Part shown: positions 41,744 to 49,832 of the stretch, in pieces
Layout of the letters: each line of letters begins with the position of its first letter
Numbering within the stretch: position 1 is the stretch's first letter
Assembly: GCF_900141845.1 (NCBI RefSeq)
Contig: NZ_FQZB01000009.1
Coordinates: 124,001 to 188,000 of the forward strand
Direction of reading: 5' to 3'
DNA from: Clostridium cavendishii DSM 21758
GTDB lineage: Bacteria > Bacillota > Clostridia > Clostridiales > Clostridiaceae
DNA: 64,000 nt
Made by a program: the position numbers and the translations under genes
Notes under the pieces: model-generated
The model's database searches: none
Seen by the model: only the letters and a program-made list of their open reading frames with translations
What the model was told of the DNA's origin: nothing

Positions 41744-42538
41744 CTATAATAATAAACTATTTATTTTATTTCCTGTATCTATTATTTCTTTCATAGTTTT
41801 TATATCTATTGTTTGAGCTGCATCAGAAATTGCATTATCAGGATTTACATGACTTTCTATTATAAGCCCATCAGCTCCACAAGCTATAGCTGCAAAAGAA
41901 GTTCTCTTCACTATATCTCTAATACCTGTTCCATGACTCGGATCTACTATTACTGGTAAATTATATACTTCCTTCATATATGCAACTGCATTTATATCTA
42001 TTGTATTTCTAGTTATAGTCTCAAAACTTCTTATTCCTCTTTCACAAAATATTATTTTATTATTTCCTGCTTTAGCTATATACTCAGCTGCAAGTATCCA
42101 TTCCCTAATAGTAGCACTCATACCTCTTTTAAGTATTATGGGGAGTTTAGTTTTTGCAACTTCATTGAGAAGTGTGTAATTATACATATTCCTTGTTCCT
42201 ATTTGAATAACATCTATATGATTTACTGCTTTTTCGATATCTCTTATATCTAAAATTTCTGTTGAAACAGGTATATCAAATTCTTTTTTTATAGAACTAA
42301 GTATAGAAAGTCCATCATCTCCAATACCTTGAAAATCATGTGGAGATGTTCTAGGTTTATATATACCTCCTCTTAACATATTTACTCCAATTGCTTTTAG
42401 TTCTTTTGCTATTTCTCTCATAGAATCATAACTTTCCACAGAACACGGACCTGAAATATATATTTTTTCCTTACCTCCAAAATCAAAATTTCCTATATCA
42501 AACTGCCTTTTTGCATTTATTACATTTAATTCATCCAT
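41744..42538 (-). CDS. aroF: 3-deoxy-7-phosphoheptulonate (DAHP) synthase
   Basis: 264 residues of the type I beta / KDO8P-synthase-like class, condensing PEP and erythrose-4-phosphate at the start of the shikimate pathway. Motifs are IYISGPCSVES (metal-binding Cys), RGGIYKPRTSPHDFQG, ILKRGMSATIREW and VDPSHGTGIRD. There is no fused chorismate mutase or regulatory domain, so feedback control by that route is not expected. Isolated from other aro genes. It occupies a gap between the YteA-like gene and divIVA where ileS stands in Bacillus. Confidence 0.95.
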   Translation of the reverse strand: MDELNVINAKRQFDIGNFDFGGKEKIYISGPCSVESYDSMREIAKELKAIGVNMLRGGIYKPRTSPHDFQGIGDDGLSILSSIKKEFDIPVSTEILDIRDIEKAVNHIDVIQIGTRNMYNYTLLNEVAKTKLPIILKRGMSATIREWILAAEYIAKAGNNKIIFCERGIRSFETITRNTIDINAVAYMKEVYNLPVIVDPSHGTGIRDIVKRTSFAAIACGADGLIIESHVNPDNAISDAAQTIDIKTMKEIIDTGNKINSLLL

Positions 42539-42574
42539 TATTAAAGTTCCTCTTTCCTACTACTTCATTAGTTT

Positions 42575-42643
42575 AGGCATATTCAGAAAAATAACAATTT
42601 AATATACTAGTATATTTAGTTCATTATTTTTCTGCATAAGCCT
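42575..42643. repeat. 69-bp palindromic repeat, copy B
   Basis: An imperfect inverted repeat with 19-bp arms (42575-42593 and 42625-42643) differing at two positions, and a 31-nt loop. Aligns end to end with copy A, best over the right half (TATATTTARTTCATTATTT). Lies between divIVA and aroF. No reading frame or known element is recognised. Confidence 0.8.
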
Positions 42644-42746
42644 TAAATTGCTTTCAATTATATATAATAAGAAAAATTGCTAATAAAAGCAATATACTTT
42701 TAATATATATGTTCTAATTAATATTTATTGGAATTTATGTAATTAT

Positions 42747-42776
42747 AAAAATCTCACTCATATGAGTGAGATTTTT
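42747..42776 (-). terminator. Terminator after divIVA
   Basis: A 14-bp perfect stem (42747-42760 with 42763-42776, core ATCTCACTCA) almost without loop, ending in T/A runs. It abuts the divIVA stop at 42778. Confidence 0.88.
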
Positions 42777-42777
42777 A

Positions 42778-43380
42778 TTATTTATTAGCAAAATAACTTT
42801 TTATTTCTTCTATTTCAGAGCTCTCTATATTTTCTTCAGGTAAATTAGCAAAATTGTTTTCATTGTTTGAATCAATATGTATACCTTTTTCTTGCATATC
42901 CTCTGGTTTCGCTATGTTAAAATGTTTTATGCATTCTCTTTCTAAATCATCAAAAGTTTCTAACTGAGTATTCATAAAATTCCTAAATTTAGCTCTAAAT
43001 TTTACAAATTCTTGTTTTACTCTATCATATTCATCATTTATGTGAATAACATCATTATGGGCCTTATCTAAAATCTTCTGAGCTGTTTCATTTGCATTTT
43101 TGATTAACATATCAGATTCTTTTTGTGCTGTAGCTTTCGCTTGTTCCGCTGTATTTTGCGCAAGTAATAAAGTATTTTGTATTGTGCTTTCTATTTTAGC
43201 ATAATGATCCACCTTTTCATTTAACGCTGTAAGTCTTTCTTTTAAAACTGAATTTTCCTTATAAAGTTCCTCATAATTTTCAACAATTTCATCTAAAAAC
43301 TCATCTACTTCTTCAGCATTATATCCTCTTAATCCTCTTTTAAACTCTTTATTATTTATTTCCATCGGAGTTAGTTTCAT
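42778..43380 (-). CDS. divIVA: Cell division protein DivIVA
   Basis: 200 residues. The N-terminal lipid-binding domain is MKLTPMEINNKEFKRGLRGYN followed by AEEVDEFLDEIVENYEELYKE, then long coiled coils to about residue 160 and a variable acidic tail. DivIVA marks negatively curved membrane at septa and poles and recruits division and sporulation proteins. It follows ylmH by 14 bp, in the typical sepF-yggT-ylmH-divIVA order. The tail lacks any recognised motif. Confidence 0.96.
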   Translation of the reverse strand: MKLTPMEINNKEFKRGLRGYNAEEVDEFLDEIVENYEELYKENSVLKERLTALNEKVDHYAKIESTIQNTLLLAQNTAEQAKATAQKESDMLIKNANETAQKILDKAHNDVIHINDEYDRVKQEFVKFRAKFRNFMNTQLETFDDLERECIKHFNIAKPEDMQEKGIHIDSNNENNFANLPEENIESSEIEEIKSYFANK

Positions 43381-43393
43381 ATTATCACCTCTA

Positions 43394-44155
43394 CTATGAA
43401 TATTTTAATATTTCAATTTTTAATCGTCCACTTTTACTACTTCCTAAATATTCATTAACAATAAATTTTCCATAACCTCTTATTGTTATCTTATCCTTTA
43501 AACTTATATCCTTACTTTTTTCATTTTGTACATAATAATTAAGTAATACTTTTCCAGATTTCAACAATATCAATGCTTCACTTCTAGATACATTAGCTAT
43601 GGAAGCAACTACTGCATCTAATCTTAAAGAATTTACATTTATCGTCTTTGCATCATACGAAACTTTAGGATAATCTTTTTCATTTTCAATTATATGTAGT
43701 TCACAATTTGAATTTCTAATTTTAATAAGATTATCTAATAGATAAGTTGTGACTTCCCTATGAGCTGATAAATAACATGTATTATCTTTAACTGTTAAAT
43801 CTCCAATCCTATTTCTATTTATTCCCAAGGACATTATACTTCCTAAAAAATCTCTATGGTTTAATGTTATAAATTTGTTTTTCACAGTAATTTTTATTAA
43901 ATCTAATGGAAAACACTCTTCATAGTTATTAAAAGCTATAATTCTTCTCTCAGCCTCTTCAAAAATACCATAGCTATCTATTTTGATAAAATTATCCGAA
44001 ATATCTTCTAACACTTTCCATATGTCTGGAGTATATAATTCCTTAGTAAAAACTGTATACCCTTTTCCTCTTGCTATCTTAAATTTATCATATAATTTTG
44101 TAGCTTCTTCAAAACTTTCTTTTCTAAACATGGCTATAAATGAATTTTTATCCAC
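43394..44155 (-). CDS. ylmH: YlmH-type RNA-binding protein
   Basis: 253 residues with a YlmH-family N-terminal part (RIIAFNNYEECFPLDLIKIT) and a C-terminal S4 domain (about 180-240, RLDAVVASIANVSRSEALILLKSGKVLLNY). In Bacillus, YlmH has been linked to rescue of stalled 50S-peptidyl-tRNA complexes, parallel to RqcH and RqcP. It overlaps yggT by 1 bp. Being in a genome with rqcH, it is a plausible partner of that pathway. Confidence 0.9.
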   Translation of the reverse strand: MDKNSFIAMFRKESFEEATKLYDKFKIARGKGYTVFTKELYTPDIWKVLEDISDNFIKIDSYGIFEEAERRIIAFNNYEECFPLDLIKITVKNKFITLNHRDFLGSIMSLGINRNRIGDLTVKDNTCYLSAHREVTTYLLDNLIKIRNSNCELHIIENEKDYPKVSYDAKTINVNSLRLDAVVASIANVSRSEALILLKSGKVLLNYYVQNEKSKDISLKDKITIRGYGKFIVNEYLGSSKSGRLKIEILKYS

Positions 44156-44424
44156 TATATTATAAATACAAATAATATTCTTCTAATTAAAGATAACGCT
44201 ATAAGTGCAAATATTGGTGATAAATCTATATTTAAGCCGTTTATATATTTGTTTTGAAGCTTTCTAAAAGGTTCTAAAATAGGGTCCGCAATATCTCTAA
44301 CAAGTCTTACATACTTATTATTACTATCATAAGGATATATAAAAGAAAATATGCAATCAAGTAATATAACTAGTTCTATACAACTAAATAATAATCTAAA
44401 AAATAAAACTAATATATATATCAC
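44155..44424 (-). CDS. yggT: YggT-family membrane protein
   Basis: 89 residues with two membrane helices (about 2-25 and 68-88) flanking the conserved loop RDIADPILEPFRKL. The family lies beside sepF and divIVA in most Firmicutes (YlmG in Bacillus) and has been tied to membrane or osmotic functions and to division-site distribution in plastids. No enzymatic motif. Overlaps ylmH by 1 bp and follows sepF by 7 bp. Confidence 0.93.
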   Translation of the reverse strand: MIYILVLFFRLLFSCIELVILLDCIFSFIYPYDSNNKYVRLVRDIADPILEPFRKLQNKYINGLNIDLSPIFALIALSLIRRILFVFII

Positions 44425-44431
44425 CTCCTAA

Positions 44432-44884
44432 TTATTTAGACCAATTGAATAACCCCTTTGAACTTAATTCATTTTTAAGTTCATTTGTAACTTCAACATT
44501 TGAAGGTGATAAAATGTATACACCTTTTTCTATTTCTTGAAGCTCTCCTGATAACGCATAACATGAACCACTTATAAAGTCTAATAATCTTTGTGCTATT
44601 CTATTCTCTAAAGCTGTAGTATTTACAACAACTATTTTTCTATTTCTTAATGAATCACATATTTCTGTAGCATCTTCATACATAGTAGGTTTTGTTATCA
44701 TTACCTTTGCAGAACTAGCAGTATGAATATTTACTACTTTTCCACTTCTTTTTGATGATAATACTGGCTCTATTTCTTCTTCTACTTCATTTCCAGTTAC
44801 TTCTTCATCGTATTCTTCATAATCCTCTTCATAATCTTCAAAGCCAAAAATTTCTTTCATTTTATTAAACATTTTAGCAGCCAT
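44432..44884 (-). CDS. sepF: Cell division protein SepF
   Basis: 150 residues: an N-terminal amphipathic membrane-binding helix (MFNKMKEIFGFEDY), an acidic linker and the C-terminal SepF domain (about 60-145) with ITKPTMYEDATEICDSLRNRKIVVVN and QRLLDFISGSCYAL. SepF polymerises into rings and tethers FtsZ to the membrane, overlapping with FtsA. It follows yggS and precedes yggT. ftsZ and ftsA are not in the window. Confidence 0.96.
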   Translation of the reverse strand: MAAKMFNKMKEIFGFEDYEEDYEEYDEEVTGNEVEEEIEPVLSSKRSGKVVNIHTASSAKVMITKPTMYEDATEICDSLRNRKIVVVNTTALENRIAQRLLDFISGSCYALSGELQEIEKGVYILSPSNVEVTNELKNELSSKGLFNWSK

Positions 44885-44923
44885 AATAAAATCCTCCTAA
44901 TTTAATACTTTATTAACTTAATA

Positions 44924-45577
44924 CTAATCTCTTTTCCCAAATATGCCTTGCCCTACACGAACCATATTGGCTCCTTCTTCTATAGCTATTTTATAATCAT
45001 TACTCATTCCCATAGATAATATCTCCATAGTTATGTTTTTGAAGTTTTTTGCTTTCATATCACTCCATATTTTATACATTCTTTTAAAATATTCTCTATT
45101 AGAAACTTCATCTCCTTTAGGTAATATGGCCATTAATCCCTTAACTTTTACGAAACTACACTTTTCTACCTCTTCTATTAAAGAAATTAATTCTTCTTCT
45201 AATATTCCATATTTATTTTCTTCTCTACCTATATTTATCTGTATTAGAACATCAGCTATTATATCTTTATTCTTGTAGTTTTTTTCTAATTCATTAAGTA
45301 ATTTAACACTATCTAGTGAATGAATAAGGTTAACCTTACCTACAATATATTTTACCTTGTTTGTTTGTAAATGTCCAATAAAATGCCATTTTACATCTTT
45401 ATGAAATTTATCATATTTATCCTGTAATTCTTGAACCTTATTTTCTCCAAAATCCCTGATTCCTGCTTCATATGCTTCCTGAAGCATTTCTATAGGTTTA
45501 TATTTGGATACAGCAACAAGTTTAACATCTTTTGGTATACTCTTTTCAATATTAATTAAATTATTTTTTATATCCAC
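44924..45577 (-). CDS. yggS: YggS/YlmE-family pyridoxal phosphate homeostasis protein
   Basis: 217 residues. The single-domain alanine-racemase-like fold binds PLP by the Lys in LVAVSKYKPIEML, near residue 25. Conserved HFIGHLQTNK and LSMGMSNDYKIAIEEGANMVRVG confirm the family. It has no racemase activity and maintains PLP and amino acid balance. First gene of the yggS-sepF-yggT-ylmH-divIVA series. A 167-bp gap without genes separates it from the DUF881 gene. Confidence 0.95.
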   Translation of the reverse strand: MDIKNNLINIEKSIPKDVKLVAVSKYKPIEMLQEAYEAGIRDFGENKVQELQDKYDKFHKDVKWHFIGHLQTNKVKYIVGKVNLIHSLDSVKLLNELEKNYKNKDIIADVLIQINIGREENKYGILEEELISLIEEVEKCSFVKVKGLMAILPKGDEVSNREYFKRMYKIWSDMKAKNFKNITMEILSMGMSNDYKIAIEEGANMVRVGQGIFGKRD

Positions 45578-45744
45578 TAGCTAAATACCTCTTTTCTCTT
45601 ATGTCTACGATAGTATATATTCTTCATAAAAACTAAAATTCCTTCACAAACTTTAATTAAATATTAAAAATATTAAAAATAACTAAAAACCTCTTCAATA
45701 TAACCTGATATAAAATATCATCATGTTTTTTATATTTTCTCTGA

Positions 45745-46479
45745 TTATTTTTGAAATATTATATTATTAAAATCAATCTTTCCCTTATAAGCCTCTAACT
45801 TAATGTCATCATGTGTCTCTATTTCTACACTTATACCCCTAAGTATAAGTGATTTCAAATGACTTCCAGCTGCTAAAAGAGCATTTTTTAAAAATTCTGG
45901 TTCTCCTATAACATCAATGTAATATGGTTCTGGAGATCTAGTAGTTTTATTAAAGCGTACAAATGCCCCATAACAAATTATTTCTGAGTTAAACATAAGT
46001 CTTTCATTATTTATAGCAATAGCCTCTCCACGTGCCACGCGGATATCATTCATAATTAATAATAAATCATTATCATGAACCAATTTAAGCGCTTGTTCTT
46101 CATCATTATCTGTATTTGCAGAACCAATCTTCTGTTCACTATCACTAATTATTATTCTTATTCCTTTTCCATGAGCTGCACCTAATCCTGTAAGAGCTTT
46201 ATTTTCTTCCAATTCTCTATTTATAGCTTTTACTAAATTTTCTTCCTTTTTAGTAGAATAATTATATTCATTTATTTTATTGCTTATATTCTTATTATTT
46301 TCTCTAAGTTTAGCTATATCATTATACAAGCTATTTTTCTTCTTAACAGCCTCTTGATATTCTTTTGCACTTAGTTGAGATTTTGGAGCAGAAGGCTTCA
46401 AGCTTATATTAAATGAAATAAGAAGGCCTATTATAATTGAAGCTATAAATACAAAAAGTGATACCTCTTTGTTTTTCAT
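45745..46479 (-). CDS. DUF881-family protein (YlxW-like)
   Basis: 244 residues: an N-terminal membrane helix (about 8-28), coiled coil (about 40-85) and the extracytoplasmic DUF881 domain with GLGAAHGKGIRIIISD, HDNDLLLIMNDIRVARGEAIAIN and YYIDVIGEPEFL. The family sits by the division operons of Firmicutes and Actinobacteria; function unknown. It is the second of two DUF881 genes flanking sbp, and shares the order of Bacillus ylxW-ylxX-sbp region. Confidence 0.85.
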   Translation of the reverse strand: MKNKEVSLFVFIASIIIGLLISFNISLKPSAPKSQLSAKEYQEAVKKKNSLYNDIAKLRENNKNISNKINEYNYSTKKEENLVKAINRELEENKALTGLGAAHGKGIRIIISDSEQKIGSANTDNDEEQALKLVHDNDLLLIMNDIRVARGEAIAINNERLMFNSEIICYGAFVRFNKTTRSPEPYYIDVIGEPEFLKNALLAAGSHLKSLILRGISVEIETHDDIKLEAYKGKIDFNNIIFQK

Positions 46480-46490
46480 AAAAACACCTC

Positions 46491-46829
46491 TTAACGTGAC
46501 TTAGCTTTTTCTATTAGTAATCTTCTTATTATAGCAAAATTATCAAATATTCTGCTACCAAAAACAATTACAGCTGCAAAATGTATTGGTATTCCAAGTT
46601 TATCTCCTAAATACGCAAGTCCTGCTGCAAGTGCTGCATTTCCAAAAAAACCGGATATAAAAATATCAGCTTGAAAACTCTTAGATAAACTTGCTCTAAC
46701 AGCTCCAAATACTGAATCTAAACAAGCTAATATTGCAACTGACATATATGGAGAAAACTTTTCTGGTATATTAATTTTCCAAATTGCTCCTATTAATATT
46801 CCTATTAATAAACCTATAAACGCTATCAT
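46491..46829 (-). CDS. sbp: Small basic protein of the division region (DUF1290)
   Basis: 112 residues with three membrane helices and family-typical sequences AFIGLLIGILIGAIW, YMSVAILACLDSVFGAVRA and FGSRIFDNFAIIRR. Located in the same place as Bacillus sbp, between DUF881 proteins near ftsQ. The molecular function is not known. Confidence 0.92.
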   Translation of the reverse strand: MIAFIGLLIGILIGAIWKINIPEKFSPYMSVAILACLDSVFGAVRASLSKSFQADIFISGFFGNAALAAGLAYLGDKLGIPIHFAAVIVFGSRIFDNFAIIRRLLIEKAKSR

Positions 46830-46841
46830 CTAATCACCTCT

Positions 46842-47552
46842 TTATTGAACTGGTTTTATAAATTCTGAAACTAAATTTTGATTACTCTTTTTTATTAACA
46901 TATCATCTTTATTTTTTATCTCATAGGAATAATTACCCAAATTCAATTGGCTCATATACCCTGGAAAAGTAATTTGCTTTTTGAGATTAACTTGATTGCC
47001 TATAGCTTTAATCTCTAAAGAACCTGTCGGAGAAATAGGATCATTATTTCCTATCCATATTTTATCTCCAGCTGCACTAACCACTCCAGTTTGAGGAGTT
47101 ATTCTATAATCATTTATCGATATAGCTTCAGCACCTGCAAAATTTAGAATATTTATTAAATAAATAATTTCAAATTCACTAAGCTTAGGTTTTTCTGATA
47201 ACATATTATTTTTAGGCGTAAGAGTTAAAATTATTCCTTTGCCTTTAACATCTTCAGTACCAAGCATCATTCTAGTTTTATCCAATTCATTTTTTGTTTC
47301 TTGATTAACATCACCTCTAGCTGCTGCTGCTTGCTCTATCTTCTTTAAATTTTCAGTTAAACTTTCGTTTTTACTTATTAAAGATTCTTTTTCTTTTCTC
47401 AAATTTTCATTTTCTGCTATGATATCGCTTTTATCAAAATTATCCACTGTAGCTTTCTCTTTGCTGTTCAATAATTTAAATTGATATGCTAATAAAAAAC
47501 CTAATAAAGCACACACCAATGCCACAGCTATCTGTGAAGTTATTTTCTTCAT
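46842..47552 (-). CDS. DUF881-family protein (YlxX-like)
   Basis: 236 residues: membrane helix (about 7-25), coiled coil (about 40-90) and DUF881 domain with TRMMLGTEDVKGKGIILTLTP and AGAEAISINDYRITPQTGV. Paralogue of the 45745 gene; together with sbp they make a three-gene unit immediately downstream of ftsQ. Function unknown; envelope or division link is by context. Confidence 0.85.
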   Translation of the reverse strand: MKKITSQIAVALVCALLGFLLAYQFKLLNSKEKATVDNFDKSDIIAENENLRKEKESLISKNESLTENLKKIEQAAAARGDVNQETKNELDKTRMMLGTEDVKGKGIILTLTPKNNMLSEKPKLSEFEIIYLINILNFAGAEAISINDYRITPQTGVVSAAGDKIWIGNNDPISPTGSLEIKAIGNQVNLKKQITFPGYMSQLNLGNYSYEIKNKDDMLIKKSNQNLVSEFIKPVQ

Positions 47553-47567
47553 TTAAACCACTCCATT

Positions 47568-48323
47568 CTATTCAACCTTAAAGACAGGATTCCCATCAAA
47601 ACTAACATCTATATAACCCTTTTTACCATTCAAATTTTGATCTGTTATTATGTTTATTGCATAATTAAGTTTATTCTTTAAATTTTCATCATTTCCTATG
47701 CTTATTATTATGTCCCCTACTGTTAACTTTAACTCCTGAGTTTTAGTTATATCGAAAGATTTAAATTTAACATTACTTGTATTTTGTTTTAAAAGTTCTG
47801 CTAAGCTATTAGCTACTTTTTGCTTCTTTGATTCTTTTGTTATTATAGAGCCTATATCTTTATTATCTATATTTAAACCACTTATTTCTGTAACATCTAA
47901 CCCATCTATAGAAGATAGCCTTTCCATAATCCTAAGTTCTTCATTTAATACTAAAAATCCTTCTCCATCTTTTACAAAAAAGCTAGGCTTTCTTTCTTCT
48001 ACTGCTACTATAATTTTATTCGGGTAAGATTTTTCAATTTCTACCTCTTTTATATATGGATTTAATAATATAGTTTCTTTTATAGATTTAAGATCTAGAT
48101 AAAATATATTTTTATTTAAAACAGTATCTAATTTTATTATTTTGTTTTTATCTACACTTTTATTTCCTTGTATTTCTAAATTTTTAATATTAAATATGGG
48201 TGCTTTAAACAAAATTAATACTAATATTGCAGCTATAAGAATTATTGAAAGTATAGCCTTTTTCACCCTTTTTTTTCTTTTCTTACTTTTAATGTATTCA
48301 TTTATATTCAAGTCTTTATTCAT
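47568..48323 (-). CDS. ftsQ: Cell division protein FtsQ/DivIB
   Basis: About 251 residues from ATG 48321-48323 (MNKDLNINEY) after a GGAG site. The order is basic cytoplasmic part with KSKKRKKRVKK, one membrane helix (about 24-44), a POTRA domain (IFNIKNLEIQGNKSVDKNKI) and the FtsQ beta domain. In Bacillus DivIB complexes with FtsL and DivIC to regulate septal peptidoglycan synthesis. A 375-bp gap separates it from ftsW, so it must have its own promoter. Confidence 0.92.
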   Translation of the reverse strand: MNKDLNINEYIKSKKRKKRVKKAILSIILIAAILVLILFKAPIFNIKNLEIQGNKSVDKNKIIKLDTVLNKNIFYLDLKSIKETILLNPYIKEVEIEKSYPNKIIVAVEERKPSFFVKDGEGFLVLNEELRIMERLSSIDGLDVTEISGLNIDNKDIGSIITKESKKQKVANSLAELLKQNTSNVKFKSFDITKTQELKLTVGDIIISIGNDENLKNKLNYAINIITDQNLNGKKGYIDVSFDGNPVFKVE

Positions 48324-48676
48324 ATTAATCTCCAAATTAAATTATGTAAATTATTCTACATATATAATACCATTTATACTAATTTATTTCACCATATTTT
48401 ATTAAATTTAATTTTTTTGTAATATATAAAAGAACGTTATGAACTATAGGTTTCTTTTCTTACCTCTACTGATTTAACTTATAAAAATTATATATACATT
48501 GTAATATGCTTGCCCAAAACTAAATTTGCGTTACCTTTATTTTGTGTTTAGCAATATAATATAAATATAAATATAAATGTAAATGTAAAATTACAACGTA
48601 TATATTATTAATTATAACTTAAAATATTAAAATCAACTTTATCGCTATAACAAATTTTATAACTTCTCATACACTT
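48324..48676. other. Gene-free stretch between ftsW and ftsQ
   Basis: No gene is visible on either strand in about 350 bp. It holds a short hexamer repeat (48561-48590) and presumably the ftsQ promoter, which I could not identify with confidence. In Bacillus murG and murB occupy this interval; here there is no remnant of either. Confidence 0.6.
48561..48590. repeat. Short hexamer tandem repeat
   Basis: Five successive 6-bp units: three ATAAAT, one GTAAAT and one GTAAAA. An AT-rich microsatellite with no evident role; it could vary in length between strains. Confidence 0.6.
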
Positions 48677-48701
48677 AAAAAAAGGCGTTTATACGCCTTT
48701 A
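48677..48701 (-). terminator. Terminator overlapping the ftsW stop
   Basis: An 8-bp G/C-containing stem (48681-48688 with 48693-48700, core AGGCGT), 4-nt loop, and a T run on the minus strand (A run at 48677-48683). The stem includes part of the ftsW stop codon and ends the mraZ-ftsW cluster. Confidence 0.88.
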
Positions 48702-49811
48702 AAATTCTTTTTTGTTAGTTTGCCTTGATATATTAAGAAGCACTCCAACAGCCATCATATTCATAACCAAAGCTGACCCACCATAACTTATAAACGGAAG
48801 TGGAACTCCTGTAACCGGCATTGACCCTGTTACAACGGCTACATTTATAATTACTTGAACTGCTATTACTGAAGTAATACCTATAGCAAGTAGTGTTCCA
48901 AATTCATCTTTAGCATTCATAGCCACTCTTATACCTCTAAATATAAAAATTATAAACAAAATTATAATTAATACACAACCAACAAGACCCAACTCTTCTC
49001 CTATTATTGAAAAAATAAAGTCATTATGAGGCTCTGGCATATACAACGTTTTTTGTCTTGACTTCCCTATTCCAAGTCCTGTTATTCCACCAGCACCTAA
49101 TGCATAAAATGATTGCACCAATTGATACCCTTCCTTATCTGCTGTCTTCCAAGGATCTATAAAGTTTAAAAGTCTAGCTCTTCTATAAGGAGTGCTTAAT
49201 GTAAAAAATGATGCTGCTGCTATAAGCGCTGGTGTTACAATTCCAAATAAATGAAATTTTTTCCCTCCTGCTACAAAAAGCATTATCATTGTAACTATCA
49301 TTATAATTGTGGCTATACTTAGATTCTTTTCTAATAGTATTATACCTGCATAAAAACCAGATATGCAAAGATAGGGTACAATTCCCTTCCAAAAGTCTTT
49401 AACTTTCTCGCCATTTCTAGAGAGACTGCTAGCTAAAAATAAAACTACAACATATTTTACAAGATCTGAAGGTTGAAAACTAAGTGGTCCTAGTCTTATC
49501 CATCTAGTTGCACCTTTTGCATCCTTAAAAAAGAAAGTAGCAATCAGAAGCGGTATACATATAAGCAATAATGTGTTCGTCCATTTTCTAATTTTATGAT
49601 AATCATACCTCATCATAAAAAACATAGCTCCAAGACCTATTATCGCATAAACGAATTGTTTTTTTAAATACGCCATATTATCATGTTCCATAAACATAGC
49701 CCAGTAAGAACTAGCACTATAAACCATAACAACTCCAATAGCTAAAAGTAAAAATACAGTATAAAATATGCCATAATCTATTTGCCCCATTTTAGGCTTT
49801 ACTTTTTTCAT
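48699..49811 (-). CDS. ftsW: SEDS-family peptidoglycan glycosyltransferase FtsW/SpoVE
   Basis: 370 residues with ten membrane helices and SEDS signatures: GAKGATRWIRLGPLSFQPSDLVK (positions split across a loop), the periplasmic PEPHNDFIFSIIGEELG and the GVPLPFISYGGSALV motif. These proteins polymerise lipid II in partnership with a class B PBP, here most likely the SpoVD/PBP2 at 53787. Whether it serves vegetative division (FtsW) or spore cortex (SpoVE) cannot be told from sequence. Last gene of the cluster, before a terminator. Confidence 0.93.
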   Translation of the reverse strand: MKKVKPKMGQIDYGIFYTVFLLLAIGVVMVYSASSYWAMFMEHDNMAYLKKQFVYAIIGLGAMFFMMRYDYHKIRKWTNTLLLICIPLLIATFFFKDAKGATRWIRLGPLSFQPSDLVKYVVVLFLASSLSRNGEKVKDFWKGIVPYLCISGFYAGIILLEKNLSIATIIMIVTMIMLFVAGGKKFHLFGIVTPALIAAASFFTLSTPYRRARLLNFIDPWKTADKEGYQLVQSFYALGAGGITGLGIGKSRQKTLYMPEPHNDFIFSIIGEELGLVGCVLIIILFIIFIFRGIRVAMNAKDEFGTLLAIGITSVIAVQVIINVAVVTGSMPVTGVPLPFISYGGSALVMNMMAVGVLLNISRQTNKKEF

Positions 49812-49832
49812 TCCCTACCCTCCATATAATTA

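Noticed and set aside
42539..42746. T-box or other aromatic amino acid riboswitch upstream of aroF
   Set aside because: No T-box motif or specifier stem is visible; the folded element present is the palindromic repeat shared with 40983-41051.
48561..48590. Hexamer repeat considered as a CRISPR or iteron array
   Set aside because: Units are 6 bp, AT-only in most positions and contiguous; no replication or Cas gene nearby.
49183..49392. Alternative-frame minus-strand reading inside ftsW
   Set aside because: Overlaps a conserved membrane protein frame and shows no family resemblance.
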